Part shown: positions 9,532-18,741 of the stretch, piece by piece
Layout of the letters: the number at the start of each line of letters is the position of its first letter
How positions within the stretch are numbered: the stretch's first letter is position 1
DNA from: Halalkalicoccus tibetensis
Lineage (GTDB): Archaea > Halobacteriota > Halobacteria > Halobacteriales > Halalkalicoccaceae
Direction: 5' to 3'
Length of the DNA: 64,000 nucleotides
Assembly: GCF_037996645.1 (NCBI RefSeq)
Contig: NZ_JBBMXV010000004.1
Span: 273,684-337,683, forward strand
Program-made: the position numbers and the translations under genes
The notes under the pieces: generated by a model
Databases searched by the model: none
Told to the model about the DNA's origin: nothing
What the model saw: only the letters and a program-made list of their open reading frames with translations

Positions 9532-10755
9532 GTGAACCAGCGCGCCCGACACACGACGAACCGGCGCCGATTCCTTCGTACTGCCGTCGCGGTCGGAACG
9601 CTCTCGGTCGCGGGCTGTGTCGACTCCTCGGACGACGAACCGAGTTCCGGAGGCAGTGACGACGATGGCGACGACAGAGAGGAAACCACCGAATTCGACG
9701 TCGAAACCGTCGCCGAAGGGTTCGCGAACCCGTGGGCCATCGAGCTCCTCCCCGAGGGGGGGATGCTCGTCACCGAGCGCGAGGGCAGGCTGTCGGTCGT
9801 CGATCCCGAGTCGGGTTCCGTCGAGTCGATCGAGGGAGGTCCCGACGTCTATGCCGCCGGCCAGGGTGGCCTGCTCGACGCCGTGCTTCACCCCGACTAC
9901 CCCGACGAGCCGTGGGTTTACCTGAGCTACTCCGACGACAACGACGCCGGCGAATCGACGACCCGTCTCGGCCGGGGTCGCCTAGAGCCCGAGGAGGGTC
10001 TGTTGGACGAGTTCGAGCAGCTCCACGTCGCCGAGCCGTTCGTCGATTCGGACGGCCACTACGGCTCGCGGATGGTCGTCGAAAACGACGCGCTCTACAT
10101 GACCGTCGGGGACCGCCAGTCGGGGGAGTTCGGCCCCGACCACGTCTCACAGGACACGACGAACGAACTCGGAACCACGCTCAGATTGGCGCTCGACGGG
10201 TCGGTTCCCGAGGACAACCCCTTTATCGGGGAAGGGGGGTTCGTCGAGACGATCTACAGCTACGGGCACCGGAACGCACAGGGGATGACGGTCCGTCCCG
10301 AGACGGGCGATATCTGGCAGTCGGAACACGGCGAGGAGGACGGCGACGAGATCAACGTGATCGAGGCGGGCGGCAACTACGGCTGGCCGGTCGCGACCTA
10401 CGGCTGTGCGTACGGCACGGACGACCCCGTGGGAGAGGACCCCGACGAGCGCGAAGACACCATTGCGCCCGTTTATCACTGGGAGTGCGGTTCGGGTGGG
10501 TTTCCGCCCGCCGGCATGACCTTCTATGACGGCGAGGCGTTCCCCGACTGGGAGGGGGATCTGTTCGTCGGGAACCTCGCGGGCGAGTATCTCGGGCGGT
10601 TTTCGGTCGACGGTCGGGAGGTCGAGGAACTCGATCCCCTGTTGGCTGACGAGGGCTGGCGAGTCCGTGACGTGGCGGTCGCACCCGGGACGGGCCACCT
10701 TTACGTGGCCGTCGACGGCGGGGACGCCCCGATCGTTCGCCTGCAACCCGCCTGA
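9532..10755 (+). CDS. Tat-exported lipoprotein, soluble aldose/sorbosone dehydrogenase family (PQQ-type beta-propeller)
   Basis: This 407-residue protein begins with a Tat motif (RRRFLRT, residues 11-17) and lipobox SVAGC (Cys29), followed by an acidic Ser/Asp linker, so it is predicted to be anchored outside the membrane. The body matches the YliI/GdhB six-bladed propeller family: FANPWAIELLPEG, GGLLDAVLHPDY, GHRNAQGM, EHGEEDGDEIN and NYGWP. Start is GTG at 9532. PQQ dependence is known for the family but not shown here; no PQQ synthesis genes are in the window. Confidence 0.88.
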   Translation: MNQRARHTTNRRRFLRTAVAVGTLSVAGCVDSSDDEPSSGGSDDDGDDREETTEFDVETVAEGFANPWAIELLPEGGMLVTEREGRLSVVDPESGSVESIEGGPDVYAAGQGGLLDAVLHPDYPDEPWVYLSYSDDNDAGESTTRLGRGRLEPEEGLLDEFEQLHVAEPFVDSDGHYGSRMVVENDALYMTVGDRQSGEFGPDHVSQDTTNELGTTLRLALDGSVPEDNPFIGEGGFVETIYSYGHRNAQGMTVRPETGDIWQSEHGEEDGDEINVIEAGGNYGWPVATYGCAYGTDDPVGEDPDEREDTIAPVYHWECGSGGFPPAGMTFYDGEAFPDWEGDLFVGNLAGEYLGRFSVDGREVEELDPLLADEGWRVRDVAVAPGTGHLYVAVDGGDAPIVRLQPA

Positions 10756-10817
10756 TCGAGCCGTCGGATCGGCCCGAAAGACACAACGGTAATTGTGCCG
10801 CGCTCTGCAGACGGGGT

Positions 10818-12089
10818 ATGAACGTCGATCAGAACCGGCTTCGCGAGGACATCGAACGAACCGCCGAGTTCGGGCGGATCGAGAGCGAGGAGGGACGGGG
10901 GCGGACGGTGCCCGCGGCGAGCGAGGCCAACGGGCGGGCCCGTGAGTACCTCGTCGAACGCTTAGAGGACGCCGGCCTCGAGGTCCGGGTCGACGCCGTC
11001 GGCAACGTCGTCGGCCGGTGGACGCCCGAAAGCGCCGACCCCGACGCGAAGCCCGTCGCGGCGGGCAGCCACCTCGACTCGGTGCCCGCGGGCGGGATCT
11101 TCGACGGTCCCTTAGGTACCTACGGCGCCCTCGAGGCCGTCCGCACGATGCGGGAAGCCGGCGCCGAGCCCGATCGCCCGATCGCCGTCGTCTGTTTCAC
11201 CGAGGAGGAGGGCGGCCGGTTCGGCTCGGGGATGCTCGGCTCGTCGGTCGCCGCCGGGGAGCGAAGCGTCGAGGAGGCGCTCGCGCTGGAGGACGACGAC
11301 GGGGTGAGCCTCGAAAGGGCTCTGGAGGAGATCGGCTTTCGCGGCGAGGGCCGGGTCAACGCCGCGGGCTGGGACGCGTGGCTCGAGCTACATATCGAGC
11401 AGAGCGAGCGGCTGGAGACCGTCGGCGTCCCCGTCGGGATCGTCACCGACATCACCGGGATCACACACTGTGACGTGACCGTCCGGGGCGAGGCGAACCA
11501 CGCCGGGGCCACTCCCATGCGGGATCGGACCGACGCGCTGGCGGCCGCAAGCGAGTTCGTCCTCGACGTCGAGCGCGCGGCAAAGGAGGTCGTCGTGGGG
11601 AAAAGCGAGACGGCCGTGGGGACCGTCGGCAGCCACTCGGTCGAGCCGAACGCGACCAACGTCGTCCCCGGTCGTGTGGAATGCGGGGTCGACGTCCGTG
11701 ACGTCGAGTACGGTTCGATGAACGAGATCGTCTCGCGGGCACGATCCAGCCTCGCGCGCCTCGAGGCCGAGCGGGGCGTCGAGACCGAGCTGACGAGGGA
11801 GTTCGACGTCGAGCCCGTCTCGATGGCCGGGCGCTGTCGGGACGCGGCCCGCGGGGCCGCGGAGGCCGCGGGGATCACGACGATGGCGATGCACTCGGGA
11901 GCGGCCCACGACACGATGCAGGTCGCGCGCGTCACCGACGCCGGCTTGCTCTTCGCGCCCTCGCGGGACGGCTACTCGCATACGCCCAAGGAGTGGACCG
12001 ATTGGGAGGACTGTGCGACCGCGACGCAGGTGCTCGCGGGCGGGATGGCGCGGCTCGCGGGGACGACGTTTTCGGATACGACTCGCTAA
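10818..12089 (+). CDS. M20-family amidohydrolase, N-carbamoyl-L-amino-acid hydrolase/allantoate amidohydrolase type
   Basis: This 423-residue binuclear metalloenzyme should hydrolyse N-carbamoyl amino acids or a ureide. The family motifs are GSHLDSVPAGGIFDGPLG (metal ligands H and D), TEEEGGRFGSGMLGS (catalytic and metal glutamates), LHIEQSERLE and the late HSGAAHDTMQ histidine ligand. A lid/dimerisation domain lies between. No hydantoinase partner is adjacent, so substrate remains open. It ends by overlapping the convergent transporter gene by 4 bp. Confidence 0.88.
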   Translation: MNVDQNRLREDIERTAEFGRIESEEGRGRTVPAASEANGRAREYLVERLEDAGLEVRVDAVGNVVGRWTPESADPDAKPVAAGSHLDSVPAGGIFDGPLGTYGALEAVRTMREAGAEPDRPIAVVCFTEEEGGRFGSGMLGSSVAAGERSVEEALALEDDDGVSLERALEEIGFRGEGRVNAAGWDAWLELHIEQSERLETVGVPVGIVTDITGITHCDVTVRGEANHAGATPMRDRTDALAAASEFVLDVERAAKEVVVGKSETAVGTVGSHSVEPNATNVVPGRVECGVDVRDVEYGSMNEIVSRARSSLARLEAERGVETELTREFDVEPVSMAGRCRDAARGAAEAAGITTMAMHSGAAHDTMQVARVTDAGLLFAPSRDGYSHTPKEWTDWEDCATATQVLAGGMARLAGTTFSDTTR

Positions 12090-13081
12090 TTCCGGCCGAG
12101 CAGCCCCGCGGGATCGAGCGGCCACCGGTCGTGGTTCCGGATCGCGAGGTGGAGCTGGGCGATGAGCCCCAGAAGCGGGAGTTCGAGCAGCGGGCCGATC
12201 ACGAGCGCCAACGGAATGAGCGGCCGGTCGGGGAAGGCGACGACCGCGATCGCGAGCGCCGTCGGGGAGTTGCGCGAGAGGATCGTGTTGTTGAAACAAA
12301 CCATCTCGCGGTAGGAAAAGGACAGCACGCTGCCGACGCCGAAGCCGACGGCGAGGTTGATCGCGTAGAAGGCGACGACCGGGATCGCGAGCAGGGCCAG
12401 CAGCTCCGGGTTCTCGACGATCACCTCGCCCTGTGAGGCGAACATCGCGCCGATCGCGAGGCTCAGAAAGACGATCTGGATCGGGCTCAGTTTCGGGAGA
12501 AACCTCCGAGTAAGCCACTCGGAGCCCTTCGTACGGATCAGACCCCATCGGGCGACTCCGCCGAGGACGAGCGGGACGACGAGCACGAGCACGACGCTCT
12601 CGAGCAGCACGCCAAGCGGCAGCTCGACCAGCGCGCCCGCGAACACGTACAGGTACGCCGGTAGCAGGATCAGTTGGAGGACGAGGTTGTACGGGAGGAT
12701 CGAGGTCGCGAGCGGGACGTCGCCGCCGGCGATGTCGGTGAAGATCAGGTACCAGTCGGTACACGGCGTGACCATCAGCATGATCAGCCCGACCCAGAGC
12801 GCGGGGTGGTCACGAAGGAAGACCGCGCCGAGGACCACGGCCAGAAGCGGGCTCCAGACGAAGTTCAGAAGCAGGCTCGATCCGACGACCCGGCGGTTCC
12901 CGAACGCATCGCGCAGTCGGGCAAAGGAGATCCCCGCGAAGGCGGCGAACAGCATGACCATTAGGAAGGGGAGGATGAGTCGGTCCGCAACGGCGGGAAC
13001 ACCGGGGAACTGTCCCAGCGCCAGTCCGCCGACGATGGCGAGGAGGACGAAGACCGTCTGATACTTCTCGACGAAGTCCAC
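12086..13081 (-). CDS. Bile acid:sodium symporter/ACR3 superfamily transporter (arsenic-resistance type)
   Basis: This integral membrane protein of about 331 residues has roughly ten hydrophobic segments. The segment MVTPCTDWYLIFT with its conserved cysteine is of the arsenite efflux (ACR3-like) branch of the BASS superfamily. I chose GTG at 13081 (VVDFVEKYQ) because the longer frame to 13237 begins with an arginine-rich, unlikely N terminus and overlaps the divergent methyltransferase. No arsR or arsC is nearby, so arsenite export is family-level inference. Confidence 0.75.
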   Translation of the reverse strand: MDFVEKYQTVFVLLAIVGGLALGQFPGVPAVADRLILPFLMVMLFAAFAGISFARLRDAFGNRRVVGSSLLLNFVWSPLLAVVLGAVFLRDHPALWVGLIMLMVTPCTDWYLIFTDIAGGDVPLATSILPYNLVLQLILLPAYLYVFAGALVELPLGVLLESVVLVLVVPLVLGGVARWGLIRTKGSEWLTRRFLPKLSPIQIVFLSLAIGAMFASQGEVIVENPELLALLAIPVVAFYAINLAVGFGVGSVLSFSYREMVCFNNTILSRNSPTALAIAVVAFPDRPLIPLALVIGPLLELPLLGLIAQLHLAIRNHDRWPLDPAGLLGRN

Positions 13082-13235
13082 TACCGAACCGTAGTTCTCG
13101 AGCCTGGGTAAGGCTGTGGCTTCCGTAAACCACCCGTTCCGACGAGCGAGTCGACGGAACGGGTGAACAGCGTGCCGGCATCGAAACCGGCGTCGAACGG
13201 GCCGGTTTCTTGATCCGCGGCGCTGTAGATCCGAC

Positions 13236-13901
13236 ATGGCACACCTCGCAGACGACGTGCTCCGGTTCGTTCGCGCGGCCGGCCCACAGCCCGACGACGT
13301 GCTGGAGGAGATGGACGAGTACGCGGAGGCGAACGGCTTCCCCCACGTCGGCCCGGCGGTCGGCGGCTTTCTCCGTCTGACCGCCCGCCTCGCTGGCGCT
13401 GAGTCGGTCTTCGAGTTCGGCTCGGGCTACGGCTACTCGGCGTACTGGTTCGCCGACGCGCTGCCCGAGAACGGCGAGATCGTTCTGACCGAGGTCGACG
13501 AGGACGAACTGGAGATGGCCCGCGAGCACCTTTCCCGGGGCGGCTACGACGACCTGGCGAGCTACGAACTGGGCGACGCCCTCGACACGATAGAGCGCTA
13601 CGACGGCCCGTTCGACGCGGTGCTGATCGACCACCAGAAACACCGGTACCCCGAGGCCCTCGAGGCGGTTCGGGACAAGCTGGCCCCCGGCGCGGTCGTG
13701 ATCGCCGACAACACGATGAGCGCCGGGAGCGCGGTGGTCTTCGAGGACCTGCTGGCCCACTTCGAGGGCCAGTCGGTGGAGATGAACGAGGGGACCCGGG
13801 GCGTCGCCGACTACCTCGATACCGTTCGCGCCGACCCGGCCTTCGAGACGATGGTGCTCCCGCTGGGCGAGGGGATCGCGGTCAGCCGGTTCGAGGGGTA
13901 A
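13236..13901 (+). CDS. Class I SAM-dependent O-methyltransferase
   Basis: This 221-residue protein matches the catechol/caffeoyl-CoA O-methyltransferase fold: the SAM glycine loop is FEFGSGYGYSAYWFA, followed by the acidic residue of EVDEDELEMA, and DAVLIDHQK and VIADNTM correspond to the metal-binding aspartates. It is divergent from the ACR3-like gene. The methyl acceptor is not known. Confidence 0.85.
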   Translation: MAHLADDVLRFVRAAGPQPDDVLEEMDEYAEANGFPHVGPAVGGFLRLTARLAGAESVFEFGSGYGYSAYWFADALPENGEIVLTEVDEDELEMAREHLSRGGYDDLASYELGDALDTIERYDGPFDAVLIDHQKHRYPEALEAVRDKLAPGAVVIADNTMSAGSAVVFEDLLAHFEGQSVEMNEGTRGVADYLDTVRADPAFETMVLPLGEGIAVSRFEG

Positions 13902-13955
13902 GCGTTCGGTAGCCCGTCCGGGCCATGTCCCACGAAAACGATAAACGTACGATCC

Positions 13956-14004
13956 GTTCCTCCTCGTTTCAGGAGCTATTTGTTCCTCCGAATCAATGAG
14001 GAAC
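13956..14004 (+). promoter_or_regulatory. Repeats around the acyl-CoA dehydrogenase promoter
   Basis: GTTCCTCC occurs at 13956-13963 and again at 13982-13989, and GTTCCTC (13982-13988) forms an inverted repeat with GAGGAAC (13998-14004) directly before the ATG at 14006. A TATA-like CTATTT sits at about 13975-13980. Repeats flanking the TATA box suggest a regulator site; the regulator is unknown. Confidence 0.4.
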
Positions 14005-14005
14005 T

Positions 14006-15151
14006 ATGGAGCTACTTGACGAGGGCGTCGTCCCCGAACACGCCCGCGAGGTCAAAGCCGAAGCCCGCGAGTTCGCCGACGAGCACATCGCCCCCAACGC
14101 CGAGGAGTGTTTCAGGGAGGGGGAGTACCCCTGGGAGATCCTCGAGGCCGGCCAGGACGCCGGGCTCGTCGCTCAGGACATCGGCGAGGAGTACGGCGGG
14201 AGCGGGTTCGACATCTACCAGATGTTCGCGATCGCCGAGGAGTTCTACCGGACCGATGCGGGGATCGGGCTGACGATGATGCTCGCGAGCTTCGGCTGCG
14301 AGATCGTCGAGAAGTACGGCTCTGAGGAGCAGAAGGAGGAGTTCCTCCGGCCGGTCGCCGAGTGCGAGCAGATCTCCGGGCTCGCGGTCTCCGAGCCCCA
14401 GACCGGCTCGGACCTGGCGGGCATGACCACCAGCGCCGAGAAGGACGGCGACGAGTGGGTGCTCAACGGCGAGAAGTACTGGGTCGGCAACGCCGTCGAG
14501 GCCGACTGGCTCACCGTCTACGCGAAGACGGGCGACGGCGAGGACCGCTACTCGAACTACTCGATGTTCATCGTCCCGACCGACGCGCCGGGCTACGAGG
14601 CCGAACACATTCCCGAGAAGATGGGCATGCGCGCCTCGAAACAGGGCCACATCGTCTTCGACGACTGCCGGATCCCCGAGGAGAACCTGCTCGGGAGCCA
14701 GGGTGGCGGCTTCTACATGCTCGCGGAGTTCTTCAACCACGGCCGGATCGTCGTCGGCGGCCACGGGCTGGGGATGGCCGCCGCGGCGATCGAGGAGACC
14801 TGGGAGTTCGTCCACGACCGGGAGGCGTTCGGCCGCACGGTCAACGACTTCCAGGCGGTCCAGCACATCCTCGCGGACATGCGCATGGAGTTCGAGGCCG
14901 CCCGGGCGCTCAACTGGCGGGCCGCGGAGCGGGTCGCCGAGAACGACGACGCCGGCCTCTGGGCGGCGATGGCCAAGACGAAGTCGACCGAGGTGGCGAA
15001 CTTCTGTGCCGAGCGCGGGATGCAGCTCCACGGCGGCCGGTCGATCTTCACCGACTGGCGGATCGCCCGCGTCTACCGCGACGTGCGCATCCCGGTGATC
15101 TACGAGGGCGCAAACGAGATCCAGCGCAACCTCATCTACCGCCAGAGCTAA
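14006..15151 (+). CDS. Acyl-CoA dehydrogenase
   Basis: This 381-residue FAD flavoprotein catalyses alpha,beta-dehydrogenation of acyl-CoA. FAD/substrate motifs are ISGLAVSEPQTGSDLAG, EKYWVGNAVEADWLTVYAKT, and near the C terminus LHGGRSIFTDWRIARVYRD with YEGANEIQRN, the acid-loop region of the family. Length is typical. It overlaps the convergent response regulator by 4 bp. Chain-length or branched-chain specificity cannot be decided. Confidence 0.93.
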   Translation: MELLDEGVVPEHAREVKAEAREFADEHIAPNAEECFREGEYPWEILEAGQDAGLVAQDIGEEYGGSGFDIYQMFAIAEEFYRTDAGIGLTMMLASFGCEIVEKYGSEEQKEEFLRPVAECEQISGLAVSEPQTGSDLAGMTTSAEKDGDEWVLNGEKYWVGNAVEADWLTVYAKTGDGEDRYSNYSMFIVPTDAPGYEAEHIPEKMGMRASKQGHIVFDDCRIPEENLLGSQGGGFYMLAEFFNHGRIVVGGHGLGMAAAAIEETWEFVHDREAFGRTVNDFQAVQHILADMRMEFEAARALNWRAAERVAENDDAGLWAAMAKTKSTEVANFCAERGMQLHGGRSIFTDWRIARVYRDVRIPVIYEGANEIQRNLIYRQS

Positions 15152-15732
15152 TCCGAGTCGTCCTCGAGCTCGCGAAAGGCCGCCGCGAACTCCTCGTGGG
15201 TCCGTAGGTCCGCGACCGTCCCGTCGATCGACTCCCTGAGCTCGGTCAGCCGGCGCTCGAGCTCGCGGAACTCCTCGTTTCGCTCGAGCGATTCGTGTGG
15301 CTTCTCGGTCGCGAGGACCGCACGCTTCGAGGCGAGGCTGTAGTACTCGCGCATGTCCTCGTCGTACTCGCTCCGGGCGTGGACCCGCTCGACGGTCCCC
15401 ATGACCTCCTCGTTCCCGACGGGTTTGACCAGATAGTCGTCGAACTCCATCTCGACGATGTCGATATCGGGGTTGACCGCCGTGACCATGACCACTCGAC
15501 AGTCGTAGCCCTCCTCTCGGATCGCCGCGAGCACCTCGTCGCCGGAGATGTCGGGCATTCGCCGATCGAGCAGCACGACCGCGACCTCCTCGTCCATCGA
15601 TTCGAGCGCCTCCTCGCCGGTGTGGGCGATCCGTACCTCCCATTCACGTTCGAGCCACGTCGCGAACAGCTTCGCGAGCTGGGGCTCGTCGTCGGCGACG
15701 AGTACGACGGGTCGATCGGCGTCGGAGGTCAT
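15148..15732 (-). CDS. Response regulator receiver protein with HalX domain
   Basis: This protein of about 194 residues has an N-terminal receiver domain (VVLVADDEP acidic pocket, phospho-acceptor Asp in VVLLDRRMPD, conserved Lys in YLVKPV) and a C-terminal helical HalX domain ending in RELERRLTELRES...EEFAAAFRELE. The ATG at 15732 is preferred over that at 15750, because the strong TATA element at 15758-15765 lies about 30 bp before it. No histidine kinase is adjacent, so it is an orphan regulator here. HalX domains are common in haloarchaea; their output is not understood. Confidence 0.88.
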   Translation of the reverse strand: MTSDADRPVVLVADDEPQLAKLFATWLEREWEVRIAHTGEEALESMDEEVAVVLLDRRMPDISGDEVLAAIREEGYDCRVVMVTAVNPDIDIVEMEFDDYLVKPVGNEEVMGTVERVHARSEYDEDMREYYSLASKRAVLATEKPHESLERNEEFRELERRLTELRESIDGTVADLRTHEEFAAAFRELEDDSD

Positions 15733-15755
15733 CTTCTCGTCGTGCTTCATTCCGG

Positions 15756-15766
15756 TGATATATAAG
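15756..15766 (-). promoter_or_regulatory. TATA-box promoter of the HalX response regulator
   Basis: On the minus strand CTTATATATCA is a near-ideal archaeal TATA box about 30 bp before the ATG at 15732. It also lies in the short gap after the upstream 144-residue gene, so the regulator has its own promoter. Confidence 0.6.
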
Positions 15767-15779
15767 CTCGCGGATGGCG

Positions 15780-16214
15780 TCAGCGTCGGTCCCGTTGCGG
15801 GCGGGGGAGGACGCGCTCGATGATCCGGGCTTCGACCCGGGCGCGGCGCTCGTGGGTACCCACCTCCTCGAGCACGGCCTCGCTTTCGGCACGCATCCGT
15901 CTCTCGATCGGGGCGTGATCGGGCACCTCCCGGGTCCGCGAGAGCATCGCCTCGAAGTCCTCGCGCAGATCGAAGGAGGCCCGGGCGACGTTACACCGCC
16001 CCAGCGGGCTCATCCCCGTCTCGAGGACGAGCTCGCTGACGAGTTCCCAGTCGTCAGCACAGAAATGGATCGACACCTCGCCGACGACGTCCTGCCACGC
16101 GATGGCGTCGGCGTGTTTCATCCGCCTGATGGCCCGCGGAGGGAGGTCGAGGCGCGCCACGGTCTCGGGGTCGTCACAGAGACAGCAGGGCTGTTCGGTC
16201 TTGCCGGTGTACAC
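15780..16214 (-). CDS. Uncharacterised protein with CCxC N-terminal zinc-like motif
   Basis: This 144-residue protein starts at GTG 16214. The N terminus has a CCLCDDPETV knuckle and a later FCADDWELV cysteine, suggesting a small metal-binding domain, followed by a charged helical part (MRAESEAVLEEVGTHERRA). I do not recognise the family. It is encoded just upstream of the HalX regulator on the same strand. Confidence 0.65.
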   Translation of the reverse strand: MYTGKTEQPCCLCDDPETVARLDLPPRAIRRMKHADAIAWQDVVGEVSIHFCADDWELVSELVLETGMSPLGRCNVARASFDLREDFEAMLSRTREVPDHAPIERRMRAESEAVLEEVGTHERRARVEARIIERVLPRPQRDRR

Positions 16215-16275
16215 GCCTTCGGCACGTGACGGGCCGACAAAACCCTGTTTCCCGCCCGGGTCGGGCGATCGGCGA

Positions 16276-17553
16276 TCAGTCGTCGTCCGCGCCGGCCTCC
16301 TCGACGGGGCGCGACGACTCGAACCGGTCGAGGAAGGCGATCAGCCCGGCCGAGAGGAGGGCGCCGGTCAGCGCGAACGCCGCGAGAACGGCGAAGAACG
16401 TCGCGAGCGGGAAGGCGTCGAGCAGGAACCCCCCGATCGCGATCGACGCGGAGCCGAGGCCGAACTCACCGAGGTAGGTGTAGCCATACGAGAGCCCGCG
16501 GGTGTCGGCGGGCGTGTGGACCGCGACGGCGTTCTGATAGAACGGCTGGATGGCGAAGAGGAAGAAGCCGAGCAGACCACAGAGAACGAGCAGGGGAGCG
16601 ATGCCCATCGTGCTCACGGGGATGAACGCGAGCGCCAGCGCCGCGAGGACGACGAAGATCGCGAGCAACCCACGAGTGGGGGCCATCCGGTCGGTGAGCT
16701 TCCCGCCGACGTACTGGCCGACGATGCCCACCACGAGGAAGCCGACGTAGATGTAGCGCGAGGGCTCGATCCCCTCGAGGTCGGGGCCGACGGCGAAGCC
16801 CTCGAGGGCGGGCAGCCCCTCGAGGATCTCGGGCAGGTAGGTGAGCATCCCCCGATAGAACAGCCCCTCGAAGGTGACGATGACGAAGACGACGGCGAAC
16901 GCGCTCGCGAACAGCGTGCGGGTGTTCCCGAGCAGGTCCGACAGCGACAGCGCCTTGTCGCTCGCGTCGGCGGCGTCCATCCCCTCGACCGCGCCGGTCG
17001 GGTCGAAATCGGCCGAGAGGCCGTAGAGCACGGCGAGGAAGCCGGGGATCGCGAGCAGGGCGGCGACGAGCTGCCACTGGAGGAAGATCAGCAGGGTCGC
17101 GGCGACGAAGGGGCCGAGCGCGATGCCGACGTTGCCCGCGATGCCGTGGTAGGCGAAGACGGTGCCCCGTTCCCGGACGCCCGTCGAGATCAACGAGAGC
17201 CCGGCGGGGTGATAGACGCTCGCGGCGAGTCCCCAGACGAGGAGGCCGGCGGCGACGGCGTAGATGCCCGTCGCGAGCGCGAGGACGAGAAAACCGAGGC
17301 TCATGCCGGCCAGACAGAGCAGGATCAGTCGCTTGGTGCCGTACTTGTCGGCGAGGATCCCCGCCGGAAGCGCGCCGAAGCCGAAGAGGCCGTAGCTGGG
17401 CGCGAGGACGAGCCCCAACAGGAGAATCGATACGTCGAACTCCGCGAGCCACACCACCAGGAAGATCGGGATCGAGGTCTCGAACCAGTGGACCAGCGAG
17501 TGGCCCGCCATCGTGAAGCCGGCGATCGACCGATCGTTCGCGTCAAGCGCCAT
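16276..17553 (-). CDS. MFS permease
   Basis: This 425-residue protein has about 12 hydrophobic segments in two halves. The loop between segments 2 and 3 shows ADKYGTKR, a form of the MFS DRxGRR signature, with a central acidic cytoplasmic loop around DFDPTGAVEGMDAADASD. The substrate is unknown; the pattern resembles fosmidomycin-resistance-like MFS proteins. It is divergent from tyrS, with a TATA-like CTAAGTAG about 30 bp upstream. Confidence 0.85.
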   Translation of the reverse strand: MALDANDRSIAGFTMAGHSLVHWFETSIPIFLVVWLAEFDVSILLLGLVLAPSYGLFGFGALPAGILADKYGTKRLILLCLAGMSLGFLVLALATGIYAVAAGLLVWGLAASVYHPAGLSLISTGVRERGTVFAYHGIAGNVGIALGPFVAATLLIFLQWQLVAALLAIPGFLAVLYGLSADFDPTGAVEGMDAADASDKALSLSDLLGNTRTLFASAFAVVFVIVTFEGLFYRGMLTYLPEILEGLPALEGFAVGPDLEGIEPSRYIYVGFLVVGIVGQYVGGKLTDRMAPTRGLLAIFVVLAALALAFIPVSTMGIAPLLVLCGLLGFFLFAIQPFYQNAVAVHTPADTRGLSYGYTYLGEFGLGSASIAIGGFLLDAFPLATFFAVLAAFALTGALLSAGLIAFLDRFESSRPVEEAGADDD

Positions 17554-17618
17554 TCGGTACCCCTAGTCGGCCCGCGGACCTACTTAGCCCCACGGATCCG
17601 GGCAGCCGGGAGACCGAA

Positions 17619-17630
17619 CCATTTACCCCG
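17619..17630 (+). promoter_or_regulatory. Promoter of tyrS
   Basis: ATTTACC at 17621-17627 is centred about 27 bp before the tyrS ATG at 17651, which predicts a leaderless or nearly leaderless transcript and supports that start over the upstream in-frame codon at 17636. Confidence 0.55.
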
Positions 17631-17650
17631 GTCGGTTGGCTCTCCCCGGT

Positions 17651-18685
17651 ATGGACACCGCGGAGCGAAAGCGCCTCGTCACCCGCCACACCGACGAGGT
17701 CGTTACCGAGGAGGAGCTCGAGGAACTCCTCGAGGAGCCCGACCCGAGCGTCTACATCGGCTACGCACCCACCGGCGAGATGCATATCGGTCACTTCACC
17801 ACCATCCGAAAGCTCGCCGACTTCCTCAGGGCCGATATCGACGTGACGGTGCTGATCGCCGACCTCCACGCCCACCTCGACGACGAGAAGAGCCCCTTCG
17901 ACCTGCTCGAGGCGCGTTCCGTCTACTACCGGACCGCGATCGAGGCGATGGTCGAGGCCGCGGGCGCCGACCCCGAGGCCATCGAGTTCGTCGAGGGCAC
18001 GGAGTTCCAGCTCGAACAGCCCTACACCCTCGAGCTCTATCGCCTGCTCGCCGACACGACGATCAGCCGGGCTCAGCGCGCCGGCAGCGAGGTCGTCCGC
18101 CAGTCCGAGAACCCCAAACTGGGTGGCTTGGTCTACACGCTGATGCAGAGCCTCGACGTCGCCGCGCTCGACGCCGACATCGCCTACGGCGGGATCGACC
18201 AGCGGGGGATCTACATGCTCGCCCGCGAGGTCCTTCCGGAACACGGCCACGAGAAGCCGCTCTGTCTGTTCGCGCCGCTGCTCTCGGGACTCTCGGGCGG
18301 GAAGATGAGCGCGAGCGAGGCCGGCTCGAAGGTCAACCTCACCGACGACCCCGACACCGTAGCGGAGAAGATCGAGGGCGCGTACTGCCCGCAGGGCGAG
18401 GTCGAGGACAACGGCGTCCTCGAGTACCTCGAACACCTCGTCTTCCCGATCCTCGCGGAGGCGGGCGAGCCGTTCGTCGTCGAGCGCCCCGAGGAGTACG
18501 GCGGCGACATCGTCTACGAGGAGTACGGCGACCTGGAGTCGGAGTTCGTCTCCGGCGAGCTCCACCCCCAGGACCTGAAGATCGCGACCGGCGAAGCGAT
18601 CGCCGAGGTCATCGCGCCGATCCGCGAACGGTTCGAGGCCGAGCCCGAGCTGCTCGCGGAGGCCTACCCCGAGAGCCACGACTGA
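17651..18685 (+). CDS. tyrS: Tyrosyl-tRNA synthetase
   Basis: This 344-residue class I synthetase is of the short archaeal type without a long C-terminal anticodon S4-like domain. YAPTGEMHIGHF carries the HIGH signature (about residues 44-47), and GGKMSAS is the KMSKS loop (about residues 218-222). Further family motifs are YGGIDQRGIYMLAR, AYCPQGEVEDN and EFVSGELHPQDLK. TrpRS is a relative, but the overall motif order fits TyrRS. Confidence 0.95.
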   Translation: MDTAERKRLVTRHTDEVVTEEELEELLEEPDPSVYIGYAPTGEMHIGHFTTIRKLADFLRADIDVTVLIADLHAHLDDEKSPFDLLEARSVYYRTAIEAMVEAAGADPEAIEFVEGTEFQLEQPYTLELYRLLADTTISRAQRAGSEVVRQSENPKLGGLVYTLMQSLDVAALDADIAYGGIDQRGIYMLAREVLPEHGHEKPLCLFAPLLSGLSGGKMSASEAGSKVNLTDDPDTVAEKIEGAYCPQGEVEDNGVLEYLEHLVFPILAEAGEPFVVERPEEYGGDIVYEEYGDLESEFVSGELHPQDLKIATGEAIAEVIAPIRERFEAEPELLAEAYPESHD

Positions 18686-18741
18686 GCCGCCCGGACAGGA
18701 GAAAGGAGTCATAACGGGCGACCACATAGGCCGGGATCACG

